NCBI GenBank assembly: GCA_011525695.1
Contig: WYBX01000107.1
Location: 32,392 to 96,391, forward strand
DNA from: Verrucomicrobiia bacterium
GTDB lineage: Bacteria; Verrucomicrobiota; Verrucomicrobiia; Opitutales; Opitutaceae
Reading direction: 5' to 3'
DNA: 64,000 nucleotides
A program made the translations under genes and the position numbers. Below the pieces are notes generated by a model that worked only from the letters and a program-made list of their open reading frames with translations, searched no databases and was not told the origin of the DNA. The stretch's first letter is position 1; the number at the start of each line of letters is the position of its first letter. Below are positions 43,867 to 54,509 of the stretch, piece by piece.

Positions 43867-45231
43867 TCAATCGTCGGGCTTGAGCGTGTGCAGGGCGGCG
43901 AGCCGGCGCAGATCGGGGACCGCCCGGGCGACGACCCCGGCCACCGCGATCGTTCCGATGCCGCCCCAGACCACCGCACCCACGGGCCCGATGAGGGCCG
44001 ACATCAACCCCGCGCGCAGGGCCCCGATTTCGTTGGAGGAGCCGATGAAGATCTGGTTCACCGCGGTGACCCGCCCGCGCAGGGCGTCGGGCGTGAGCAG
44101 CTGCACGAGCGATTGCCGCACCACCACGCTCACGTTGTCGAAGGCCCCGGTGAGGAGCAGGGCCACGAGCGAAAGCCAGAAATAGCGGGAAACGCCAAAG
44201 ACAATGATCGCGGCGCCAAAGCCGACGACCGACCACAACAGTGCGCGGCCCGGACGCTCGAACGGCTGCCGGTGCGCAATCCACAAGGCCATGGCAAAGG
44301 CGCCAATCGACGGCGCCGCGCGGAGCCATCCGAATCCGATCGGGCCAACGTGGAGGACCTGATCGGCATAGATGGGCAGCAGGGCGGTGGCTCCGCCGAG
44401 CAGCACGGCGAACAGGTCGAGGCTGCTGGCGCCAAGGATGGCTTTGCGGCGCCAGATGAATTCCGCACCGGCGAGCATGTCGCGCCAGGTGCGGCGGAGC
44501 GGCCCGCGTTGCGGGTTTTGCAGGTAGGTCACGCGGCCCAGCGCGAGCAGGAACATCAGCTCGAGGGCCGCGCCCAGCGCATAGACGGGGGAGATGCCAA
44601 TGAGCGCGATGAGGAACCCGCCGAGGGCGGGTCCGGCCACGGTGGCGATTTCAAACGTGCTCGCGTTCCAGGTGATGGCGTTGCCGAGCGCAACATTTGG
44701 GACGAGGAGGGGAGTGATGCTCGAGCGGGCCGGCCAGATGAGGATCCGGGCGCTGCCATGGACCAGCAGGAGAAGATAGACGAGTGGCAGCGCCGGCTGA
44801 TCGAAGTGCAGCACGGCGGGATCGGCGTGCTGCTCGAAGACCAGCGCGATCCGCAGCAGCCCGGTATTCGCCCAGCGCAGCGGTGCCAGGTCGGGGACCA
44901 GGGCATGGCCGGCGGCGAGCGCCGCGAGCCCGATGTTGACGACGGCCGTCACGGCGGTGCCGAGCGCAATCACCCTGCGACGGTCATGCTGGTCGGCAAT
45001 GGCCCCGGCCGGCAGTGAGAGGACGAGGAGCGGCAGGACATTCACGAGCCCGACCAGCCCGAGCGCAGTCGAGGAGTGGGTCCACTGGTACACCTGCCAG
45101 ATGGCCACCGCGGTCACGGCCTGCCGGCCGATCAGGGCAAAGAAGCTGCCGAAGAGGTAATCGCGAAAGGTTCGGATCCGGAGCGCGGCGTACGGGTCGT
45201 GGCTGGGGGCGGCAGGCGGCGCGGCGGGCAT
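43867..45231 (-). CDS. MFS transporter (EntS-like exporter)
   Basis: 454 residues from the ATG at 45231; an earlier ATG at 45273 would add 14. About twelve membrane segments. YAALRIRTFRDYLFGSFFAL and GLVGLVNVLPLLVLSLPAGA with AIADQHDRRRVIALG (motif A-like between helices 2 and 3) mark the EntS/DitE-type MFS group. MTPDALRGRVTAVNQIFIG (as LTPDALRGRVTAVNQ) is a group hallmark in the C-terminal half. It exports small compounds, possibly siderophores or antibiotics. It is divergent to the sugar kinase gene. Confidence 0.88.
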   Translation of the reverse strand: MPAAPPAAPSHDPYAALRIRTFRDYLFGSFFALIGRQAVTAVAIWQVYQWTHSSTALGLVGLVNVLPLLVLSLPAGAIADQHDRRRVIALGTAVTAVVNIGLAALAAGHALVPDLAPLRWANTGLLRIALVFEQHADPAVLHFDQPALPLVYLLLLVHGSARILIWPARSSITPLLVPNVALGNAITWNASTFEIATVAGPALGGFLIALIGISPVYALGAALELMFLLALGRVTYLQNPQRGPLRRTWRDMLAGAEFIWRRKAILGASSLDLFAVLLGGATALLPIYADQVLHVGPIGFGWLRAAPSIGAFAMALWIAHRQPFERPGRALLWSVVGFGAAIIVFGVSRYFWLSLVALLLTGAFDNVSVVVRQSLVQLLTPDALRGRVTAVNQIFIGSSNEIGALRAGLMSALIGPVGAVVWGGIGTIAVAGVVARAVPDLRRLAALHTLKPDD

Positions 45232-45361
45232 GGAATTCGGCGCAAGGAGGCAGGAAATGGGCGCCGCTGGCAAGGGGAAGGCTGAGCCGTTTCGATCGCG
45301 GGTATTTCATGAAGCACGCGAAAGGTTCGCCAACGTTCCTGGCGGGCCCCAATTTCACGGC

Positions 45362-46444
45362 ATGAATCACGGCCTGAAGATCCGCCCGGATGCCAAGCTC
45401 GATTTCCTTTCGCTCGGTGCGCTGATTCATCGGCTCGACCCGGGCGTCATTCCCTTCCGAAAGGCGACGGCCTGCGCCATCCACGTGAGCGGCGGGGAAT
45501 TCAACGTTGCGGCCAACCTTGCCGACTGCTTCCGGCTGAGGACCGGGATCGCCTCCGCGATGGTCGACTATCCCATTGGCGAGCTGGTGGCGGAGCGCGT
45601 GCGCGCGGCGGGCGTCACGCCCTTCTACCGGCATTTCAAGCACGACGGGGTGCATGGCCCGAACATGGCCACCGTTTACAGCGATCGCGGACAGGGGGTG
45701 CGGGCGCCGGTGGTCTTCTACAATCGCAGCAACGAGGCGGCGGCGCAACTCAAGCCGGGCGACTTCAACTGGAAGGAGATCTTCGCGGGCGGAGTCCGCT
45801 GGTTCCACAGCGGCGGCATCTTTGCAGCGCTCTCCGCGTCGACGGCGGAACTGATCATCGAGGCGATGGAGGCGGCCCGGGCGGCGGGCGCAATCACGTC
45901 CTTTGATCTCAACTACCGGGCCAAGCTCTGGAACATCGCGGGCGGCCAGGAGCGCGCCGTCGCCGTGCTCGACCGGATCATCCGCCACGTGGATGTCATC
46001 GTCGGCAACGAGGAGGATCTCCAGCTCGGGCTCGGGATTCCCGGGCCCGAGGTCGCCGCGAAGTCCAAATTGGATCCGAGCGCGTTCATCAGCATGATGG
46101 GGAGCGTCACCCGGAAGTTTCCCCAGGTCCGGATTGTCGCCACAACGCTGCGGGAGGTCCATTCGACCAACCGGCATTCGTGGGGCGCGGTGGCATGGAT
46201 CGACGGCGCCACCTATGTCGCGCCGACCTGCGAGCTCGACGTACTGGACCGGGTTGGCGGCGGGGACGGCTATGCGGCCGGGTTCTTCTACGGACTGCTC
46301 TCCGGCGAGTCGCCGCAGGCGGCAGTGAATCTCGGTTGGGCGCATGGCGCGCTGCTGACGACCTTCCCAGGGGACACGACGATGGCGACGGTGGAGCAGG
46401 TGCGTGCGTTTGCCGCCGGTGGTTCCGCGCGGATTCAGCGGTAG
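45362..46444 (+). CDS. PfkB-family sugar kinase (2-keto-3-deoxygluconate kinase-like)
   Basis: 360 residues from the ATG at 45362. PfkB kinases phosphorylate sugars with ATP. FLSLGALIHRLDP opens the fold; HVSGGEFNVAANLADCF is the substrate-binding GG signature; FDLNYRAKLW is typical of 2-keto-3-deoxygluconate kinases; and GGGDGYAAGFFYGLLSG has the catalytic Asp302. It would commit 2-keto-3-deoxygluconate, from uronate breakdown, to the Entner-Doudoroff route (inference from the family). The stop TAG merges with R3. Confidence 0.83.
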   Translation: MNHGLKIRPDAKLDFLSLGALIHRLDPGVIPFRKATACAIHVSGGEFNVAANLADCFRLRTGIASAMVDYPIGELVAERVRAAGVTPFYRHFKHDGVHGPNMATVYSDRGQGVRAPVVFYNRSNEAAAQLKPGDFNWKEIFAGGVRWFHSGGIFAALSASTAELIIEAMEAARAAGAITSFDLNYRAKLWNIAGGQERAVAVLDRIIRHVDVIVGNEEDLQLGLGIPGPEVAAKSKLDPSAFISMMGSVTRKFPQVRIVATTLREVHSTNRHSWGAVAWIDGATYVAPTCELDVLDRVGGGDGYAAGFFYGLLSGESPQAAVNLGWAHGALLTTFPGDTTMATVEQVRAFAAGGSARIQR

Positions 46445-46541
46445 GAGTCTGTCGGGTTCACGCGGGACCGTGCTGAAAGGGACGCACCGGGAGTTGGACA
46501 GCCGACAGACTCCTGAGCGAAAATACCCGAGGCATTTTCGA
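46444..46541. repeat. R3 element (full copy)
   Basis: TAGGAGTCTGTCGGGTTCAC at its left edge uses the stop codon of the kinase gene; the right arm is CAGCCGACAGACTCC. It continues with GAGCGAAAATACCCGAGGCA and TTTTCGAG. This is closely similar to 38141-38240. Confidence 0.92.
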
Positions 46542-46571
46542 GCGCCGGCCCCGGTGCGACCATGGGCCGGG

Positions 46572-46859
46572 TCAGGCCCGGCGCGTGCGGGCGTAGTAGA
46601 TCGTGGTCGCGAGCGCGGCGAGGAGCCAGGTCGGAAAGTTCACCCAGAGCTGGTGAAACGGGACAGGGTAATGCCGGCAGGCCCAGATGATCGCGACATG
46701 CTTCGCGGCGATGAGGATCCAGCCCGCGAGGATCAATTTTTCCATGCGCTGGTTGCGCGGTTCGGCCGTCTCCACCTGGACCTGCTCCACGAAGGCGGAA
46801 CATTCCAAACCGGGGGACACGGGCCGGCCGGCAATGAGGTGAAGGAGATTGGCGAACAT
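46572..46859 (-). CDS. Small two-helix membrane protein, hypothetical
   Basis: 95 residues. Two hydrophobic segments, LILAGWILIAAKHVAIIWAC (residues 43-62) and WLLAALATTIYYA (residues 77-90), are joined by RHYPVPFHQLWVNFPT. The first 40 residues are soluble. The length, helix pair and basic end (RTRRA) indicate a genuine small inner-membrane protein. I do not recognise a family. Confidence 0.55.
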   Translation of the reverse strand: MFANLLHLIAGRPVSPGLECSAFVEQVQVETAEPRNQRMEKLILAGWILIAAKHVAIIWACRHYPVPFHQLWVNFPTWLLAALATTIYYARTRRA

Positions 46860-47014
46860 GGGGCCGGGAAAGATTCACGGCACCCGCGGAAAAGCAACGT
46901 GCAGGATGCAAGAGCAGGAAAACGGGGAGAATTTTTTTGCGGAGATCCCACGAACATCGGGCGTTCCGGGCACTTTTTCCGCGCTTCGGTGGTCATTCAG
47001 CCGGGAGCCCTGTC

Positions 47015-47818
47015 ATGAGATTGACTTTGTTGTTTGTTCTCGCCCTGCCATTCGCCGGTCCGGCCATCCGGGCGGCGGAGGCGCGCAGCGATCGACAGAT
47101 CGAACAGGCGGTGGAATCCTCGTATGTCTTCAGCCGGGTTCTGGACAGCGCCGTCGACGTGCAGGTCCAGGATGGCGTGGCGGTGCTTACAGGCAGCGTG
47201 CGGGACATTGACCAGAGCCGGCTCGCCGAGGACACCGCCGCGGAAGCCGAGGGGGTGCGGTCGGTGCGCAACCGGATCAAGGTCGATCCCAGTCGCGAGA
47301 GTTCGGATGACTGGCTGGCGGTGAAGATCCGAAGCCGGCTGCTGCTCAAGCCCGACGTGAGCCTCACGCGGACCCGCGTGGACGTGAGGGACGGGGTGGT
47401 GACGTTGACCGGCACCGCGGACTCGGCCGGCCAGAAGCGGCGCACCGAGGAGTATATTCGCTCGGTGGCAGGGGTGCGCGAGGTTCGGAATGAGCTCAGG
47501 GTCGATCCCAGCCGGCAGGCGTCAGAAATGAGGGAAGGGGCCGGGCTGCCCACGGGGCGCACAAGCGTTGCCGCGGACGATCGCGAGGCGAACGGAGGGA
47601 GGGCCGATGACGCGAAGCTCGCGGCGCAGATCAAGTTCGAGCTGCTTTCGCGGCGGGTGGCGAACGCGTTGCAGACGAAGGTCGACAGCCGGGATGGCCG
47701 GGTGGTGATCACGGGTGAGGTGGAAACACAGGCGGACAAGGATGTGATCACGGATGTGGCGCTGGGCATCCGCGGAGTCTCGGCGGTCGAGAACCGAATG
47801 ACCATCAAGCCCCAATGA
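47015..47818 (+). CDS. Periplasmic BON-domain protein (OsmY-like)
   Basis: 267 residues from the ATG at 47015. A signal peptide covers residues 1-22. Three BON domains lie at about residues 25-92 (VQDGVAVLTGSVRDIDQSRL), 95-168 (VRDGVVTLTGTADSAGQKRR) and 195-267 (SRDGRVVITGEVETQADKDV). A Gly/Asp-rich linker separates the last two. BON domains bind phospholipids; OsmY-type proteins protect the envelope under osmotic stress. Three domains in a row is one more than in E. coli OsmY. Confidence 0.88.
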   Translation: MRLTLLFVLALPFAGPAIRAAEARSDRQIEQAVESSYVFSRVLDSAVDVQVQDGVAVLTGSVRDIDQSRLAEDTAAEAEGVRSVRNRIKVDPSRESSDDWLAVKIRSRLLLKPDVSLTRTRVDVRDGVVTLTGTADSAGQKRRTEEYIRSVAGVREVRNELRVDPSRQASEMREGAGLPTGRTSVAADDREANGGRADDAKLAAQIKFELLSRRVANALQTKVDSRDGRVVITGEVETQADKDVITDVALGIRGVSAVENRMTIKPQ

Positions 47819-47891
47819 TTCATGGTGAGCGAGTCCGGGAAAAAAGCCGGTTGGGCTCGCGACGGAACAATTCCCGGCTACGGTTCGTCCC

Positions 47892-48431
47892 ATGAATATC
47901 ATGAAATCAAACCGACTTTTCCTGTTGGGATGGCTCGGGATGCTTCCCGCGCTGGCACTGGCCGCACCCACTAAGCCGGCTGCGGAGGGGAAGATTGAAG
48001 TGGCATTTTTCGAGCCGGAGAACTTCACCGATGTACGTGACAGCTTCCGGCACTCCGACGTGCAGCGGACGGGCTACCTGAAGCGACTGCAGGAACATAT
48101 CGTCAAGCACGCGGCCCGCTACCTGCCGCCGGGCTATTCGCTGGCGGTCACGTTCACGGACATCGACATGGCCGGCGATTACGAGCCATGGCTTGGGCCG
48201 AACCTGAGCGACGTCCGGATTGTCAAGAGCATCTACCCGCCGAGCGCGGACCTGACGTTCCGGCTGGTGGATCCCGAGGGCAATGTCGTGAAGGAAGGCC
48301 GCCGCGAACTGCGAGACACCGCTTTCATGATGAAAGGCATGCTGGGGATGCGCGAGGATCCGCTGCGCTACGAGAAGTCGATGCTGGAGGACTGGATGCG
48401 CGAGGAGTTCCGGAACCTCGCTGGGAGCTGA
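47892..48431 (+). CDS. DUF3016 secreted protein
   Basis: 179 residues. A signal peptide (residues 1-26, LFLLGWLGMLPALALAA) precedes IEVAFFEPENFTDVRDSF, the DUF3016 signature V.F..PE.FTD..... The rest, LPPGYSLAVTFTDIDMAGDY, EPWLGPNLSDVRIVKSIYPP, DLTFRLVDPEGNVVKEGRRE and YEKSMLEDWMREEF, matches the whole family to its C-terminus. A second ATG three codons later could be used. The function is unknown; export to the periplasm is expected. Confidence 0.87.
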   Translation: MNIMKSNRLFLLGWLGMLPALALAAPTKPAAEGKIEVAFFEPENFTDVRDSFRHSDVQRTGYLKRLQEHIVKHAARYLPPGYSLAVTFTDIDMAGDYEPWLGPNLSDVRIVKSIYPPSADLTFRLVDPEGNVVKEGRRELRDTAFMMKGMLGMREDPLRYEKSMLEDWMREEFRNLAGS

Positions 48432-48504
48432 ATCCGGCCCGCTTGGCGCCATTGGCCATAATGGAAGTTACGATCGGCCACTTGTTCTTTCGGCTCGTAC
48501 GGGT

Positions 48505-48909
48505 TTGGCTGCCTTCGGCTTGAACTCTGCAACCGCCGATTCCGGTCTCCGGCTCGACAAGTGGCTTTGGGCTGTCCGGCTCTTCAAGACCCGCGCGCTG
48601 GCGAGTGATGCCTGTCGGGCCGGGAGCGTGGCGGTCAACGATTTGCCGGCGAAACCGGCACGCGAGGTGCGGCCGGGTGAGACCGTCAAGGTCCGGCAGG
48701 GGCTGGTCAACCGCACCCTCCGGGTGGTGGCGGTGCCGCCGTCCAGGGTTGGCGCCCGGCTGGTCAGGCAATACTGCAGCGATTTGACACCGAAGGAGGA
48801 GTTCGAAAAGGCGCGGCAGCAGCCATTGCAGCAACTGCTGGAACGGGAGAAGGGCAGCGGCCGGCCGACGAAGCGTGACCGGCGGTTAATCGACCAGCTC
48901 TTGGGTTGA
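48505..48909 (+). CDS. S4-domain RNA-binding protein (Hsp15/HslR-like)
   Basis: 134 residues from a TTG at 48505. LRLDKWLWAVRLFKTRALAS, DACRAGSVAVND and PAREVRPGETVKVRQG make the S4 fold seen in Hsp15, which recycles stalled 50S subunits carrying nascent chains. The charged C-terminus (LTPKEEFEKARQQPLQQLLE, then GRPTKRDRRLIDQL) is typical of HslR. No better start is seen; the non-ATG start is a moderate uncertainty. Confidence 0.85.
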   Translation: MAAFGLNSATADSGLRLDKWLWAVRLFKTRALASDACRAGSVAVNDLPAKPAREVRPGETVKVRQGLVNRTLRVVAVPPSRVGARLVRQYCSDLTPKEEFEKARQQPLQQLLEREKGSGRPTKRDRRLIDQLLG

Positions 48910-48924
48910 GGACGGCGCGGCATT

Positions 48925-48951
48925 CATGGAGGGCCGTGCTCCGTCACGGCC
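48925..48951. repeat. R1 partial unit
   Basis: CATGGAGGGCCGTGCTCCGT followed by CACGGCC: hairpin 1 of R1 alone, with no second hairpin. Confidence 0.75.
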
Positions 48952-48979
48952 GCATATTCCGGACGGCCGGGTGCCGGGG

Positions 48980-49170
48980 ACCCACCGTTGGCCGTGCCCG
49001 AATGTACTTGCCTCGGGTCGGGCCGCGTGCACGTTTTGCCCACTTCGTTAGAGAAAACGTTAGATGACAGTATCTGGTGAGTCGTTGGCTGAGCGTTTGG
49101 CTTAAGTGATGATTTCGAAACCCAAGTTGGGAACGGACTGCCAGCAGACGGTGGATCTACGAGATATCAC
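48980..49170 (+). promoter_or_regulatory. Probable promoter and long leader of the RRM-protein gene
   Basis: The stretch 49040-49170 is more AT-rich than its surroundings (CGTTAGAGAAAACGTTAGAT, GACAGTATCTGG, AAGTGATGATTTCGAAACCC) and holds no ORF. A possible -10-like TAGATG or CAGTAT lies around 49061-49072. RRM-type genes of this kind often carry long, structured leaders that respond to cold. The start site and structure are inferred only. Confidence 0.35.
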
Positions 49171-49533
49171 ATGAGTAACTCCAAACTGTACGTCGGCAAT
49201 CTGTCGTTCAAGACGACCGAAGACGAACTCCGCTCGGCCTTTGGCCAGTTCGGATCCGTCACCGACGTTTATGTCGCCATGGACAAGATGACCGGCCGCC
49301 CGCGCGGCTTTGCGTTTGTCACCATGGGGACAGCTGACGAGGCGAAGCAGGCGGCGGAAAAGATGAACGGCGTCGATCTCGGCGGCCGGCAGCTGACGGT
49401 CAACGAGGCGCGTCCGAAGGAAGAGCGCCCGGGTGGCGGCTTCGGCGGTGGCGGTCGCGGCTTCGGCGGCGGCGGTGGCCGTGGCGGCTTCGGCGGTGGT
49501 CGCGATCGCGACCGCGGCGATCGCCGGTACTAA
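49171..49533 (+). CDS. Single-RRM glycine-rich RNA-binding protein
   Basis: 120 residues. One RRM at residues 1-80: RNP2 LYVGNL (residues 6-11), RNP1 RGFAFVTM (residues 46-53), with the aromatic residues needed for RNA stacking. The tail is an RGG-type domain rich in Gly, Arg and Phe (GGGFGGGGRGFGGGGGRGGF), ending DRDRGDRRY. Such proteins are abundant in bacteria with cold-shock-like regulation. It lies 90 bases ahead of a DEAD-box helicase that also has an RGG-like tail, and is separated from it by a strong terminator. Confidence 0.93.
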   Translation: MSNSKLYVGNLSFKTTEDELRSAFGQFGSVTDVYVAMDKMTGRPRGFAFVTMGTADEAKQAAEKMNGVDLGGRQLTVNEARPKEERPGGGFGGGGRGFGGGGGRGGFGGGRDRDRGDRRY

Positions 49534-49561
49534 TCGTTTCCTGCCCAAACGACCTTTCGCG

Positions 49562-49592
49562 GGACGAAGCTCCTCGGAGCTTCGTCCTTTTT
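49562..49592 (+). terminator. Rho-independent terminator after the RRM gene
   Basis: GGACGAAGCTCC pairs with GGAGCTTCGTCC, 11 usable base pairs around a CTCG tetraloop, then TTTTT at 49588-49592. This is the clearest intrinsic terminator in the window. It ends the RRM transcript 30 bases before the helicase start. Confidence 0.93.
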
Positions 49593-49623
49593 GTTTCATC
49601 CCGTTTCACAGCCAGAATCCGCC

Positions 49624-50988
49624 ATGCCTTTCAAAGCCCTCCACCTTTCCGAACCCGTGCTCCGCGGCGTCCAAGCCGCCGGTTACACGGACCCGACGCC
49701 CATCCAGCTGCGGGCCATTCCCGTGGTCCTGGCGGGTGGCGACCTGATTGGCTCCGCCCAGACGGGCACCGGGAAGACCGCCGCCTTCGCGCTGCCCATC
49801 CTCACCCGACTCGGCCAGGGACCGCGCCGGCCGAATGCCCGCGTGCTGGTGCTCGAGCCGACCCGCGAACTTGCCGCCCAAGTCGAGACCGCTTTCCGCG
49901 ATTTCGCGCGGTTCACCGATCTCCGGCCGGTCGCAATCTTCGGCGGCGTCGGCTATGGCTACCAGCGCCAGGAACTGAAGCGTGGCGTCGACATCATCGT
50001 CGCCACGCCCGGCCGGCTGGTGGATTATCTCCAGGAGGGGACGGTCAGCCTGCGTGACATCTCGATTCTCGTGCTCGACGAGGTGGATCGGATGCTGGAC
50101 ATGGGATTCCTGCCGGTGGTCAAGGACATCATCGCGCGCTGCCCGAAGGAACGGCAGACCCTGTTCTTTTCCGCCACGGTGCCGCCGGAGATTGCCGCGG
50201 TGGCATCGTTTGCCCTGCGCAATCCCACCCGGGTCGAGATCGGCGTGAACCGTTCGGTCAACCGCTCGATCAACCACGCCCTTTACCCGGTAGCGTATGA
50301 ACAGAAGTTCGAACTGCTGCAGGCGCTGCTGGAGAAGACCGACTTCGACAGCGTGCTTGTCTTTTCGCGCACCAAGCATGGGGCGGACAAGATTGCGCGC
50401 CGGTTGAAGTCGGCGAACCACAGCGTGGCGGTGCTGCACGCGAACCGCTCGCAGAACCAGCGGATCGAGGCGCTCGCCGGCTTCAAGAGCGGCAAGTACG
50501 AAATCATGGTCGCGACCGACATCGCGGCGCGGGGGATCGACGTGGACGGCATCTCCCATGTCATCAATTACGACGTGCCGGAGAATCCCGAGGATTACGT
50601 GCATCGGATCGGCCGCACGGGACGGGCGATGGCGGTGGGTGATGCGTTCACGCTGGTGACGCCGGAGAACGCCGGCGACATCCGCGACATCCAGCGGTTC
50701 ATCGGCCAGGCGATCCCGGAGCTGAAGCGCGACGGTTTCGACTATGCGCCGATGGGTGCCCCGCGGCCGAAGCAGCCCCAGCAGCAGCGTGGCCAGCGGC
50801 ACGGTGGCGGACATCGCGGCGGCGGGCAGCCGGGGCAGCGCGGCAACCATGGTCGCGGCCAGCGCGGGACGGGCGGCGGTGAGCGTCGCCACGGCGGTGG
50901 CGGATCGGCCACCGAGCGCAGTCACGGCGGAACCCCCGTCTCCCAGACCCCGGAGCAGCGCAAACGCGCCTTCTGGGGACGGCGCTGA
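49624..50988 (+). CDS. DEAD-box RNA helicase (RhlE-like) with glycine-rich tail
   Basis: 454 residues from the ATG at 49624. Motifs: Q motif GYTDPTPIQLRAIP; Walker A AQTGTGKTAAFALP; Ib PTRELA; motif II reads LDEVDRMLDMGF, so DEVD instead of DEAD; motif III SAT; motif V ATDIAARGIDV; motif VI HRIGRTGR. The C-terminal ~85 residues are Gly/Arg/His/Gln-rich (PKQPQQQRGQRHGGG). It unwinds short RNA duplexes. The DEVD variant keeps both acidic residues needed for ATP hydrolysis. The neighbouring RRM gene suggests a shared role in RNA remodelling. Confidence 0.93.
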   Translation: MPFKALHLSEPVLRGVQAAGYTDPTPIQLRAIPVVLAGGDLIGSAQTGTGKTAAFALPILTRLGQGPRRPNARVLVLEPTRELAAQVETAFRDFARFTDLRPVAIFGGVGYGYQRQELKRGVDIIVATPGRLVDYLQEGTVSLRDISILVLDEVDRMLDMGFLPVVKDIIARCPKERQTLFFSATVPPEIAAVASFALRNPTRVEIGVNRSVNRSINHALYPVAYEQKFELLQALLEKTDFDSVLVFSRTKHGADKIARRLKSANHSVAVLHANRSQNQRIEALAGFKSGKYEIMVATDIAARGIDVDGISHVINYDVPENPEDYVHRIGRTGRAMAVGDAFTLVTPENAGDIRDIQRFIGQAIPELKRDGFDYAPMGAPRPKQPQQQRGQRHGGGHRGGGQPGQRGNHGRGQRGTGGGERRHGGGGSATERSHGGTPVSQTPEQRKRAFWGRR

Positions 50989-51055
50989 CCGGTTTTGCCG
51001 GATTCGGGAGATTGGGACCGAACCGAAGGCGTGAGTCGAAAGGCCAGCCAGGGTA

Positions 51056-54223
<3,168 letters not shown>

Positions 54224-54355
54224 CGTCGATCGGGGATCCTAGATGCCGTCTGCTGCCGCCGTAAAGACCTGTGTCGCCTTCACCGTTTGGGGATTACCGT
54301 GCACCAGGGTATCTTACGCAATTTTCTGGACCACCTTTTGCGTGCTCGTCCCGGT

Positions 54356-54382
54356 GGGAATCGAACTATCGGTTCGATTCCC
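54356..54382. other. Hairpin resembling paired tRNA T-arms
   Basis: GGGAATCGAAC, loop TATCG, GTTCGATTCCC: an 11-bp perfect stem. Each arm carries the sequence GTTCGATTCCC, which is the usual T-loop/T-stem 3' half of a tRNA, on opposite strands. No acceptor stem, D-arm or anticodon arm accompanies it, so this is not a tRNA gene. It could be the remnant of a tRNA-type attachment site. Confidence 0.5.
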
Positions 54383-54435
54383 CGGTTGACGGCGAGCGTG
54401 AATCGCGTTTTTTGAGACCAGCAAATTTAAAGGTT

Positions 54436-54497
54436 CCACCCCGGTGACAAGAACCCAATGGGTTCTCTCGAAAGAGTAGCCGGGGTGGTCACTTTTT
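54436..54497. other. Three-way-junction RNA/DNA structure (possible terminator)
   Basis: Outer stem CCACCCCGG (54436-54444) with CCGGGGTGG (54480-54488), 9 bp. Inside are hairpin AGAACCC-AAT-GGGTTCT (54450-54466) and CTC-GAAA-GAG (54467-54476), the latter a GNRA tetraloop. TTTTT follows at 54493-54497 on the + strand. It lies between hsdR and the DUF3800 gene. The GNRA loop and the order of stems look designed for RNA folding rather than chance. It could serve as a terminator for either strand or as a small structured RNA. Confidence 0.6.
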
Positions 54498-54509
54498 GAG
54501 ATCCGGCCA

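Noticed and set aside
41416..45018. A 1200-codon open frame on the + strand
   Set aside because: It is antisense to the penicillin acylase and MFS genes, which carry clear motifs; long shadow frames are expected in high-GC DNA, and its translation is charged and without domains.
54345..54395. tRNA gene
   Set aside because: Only T-arm-like sequences are present; there is no acceptor stem, D-arm or anticodon arm on either strand.
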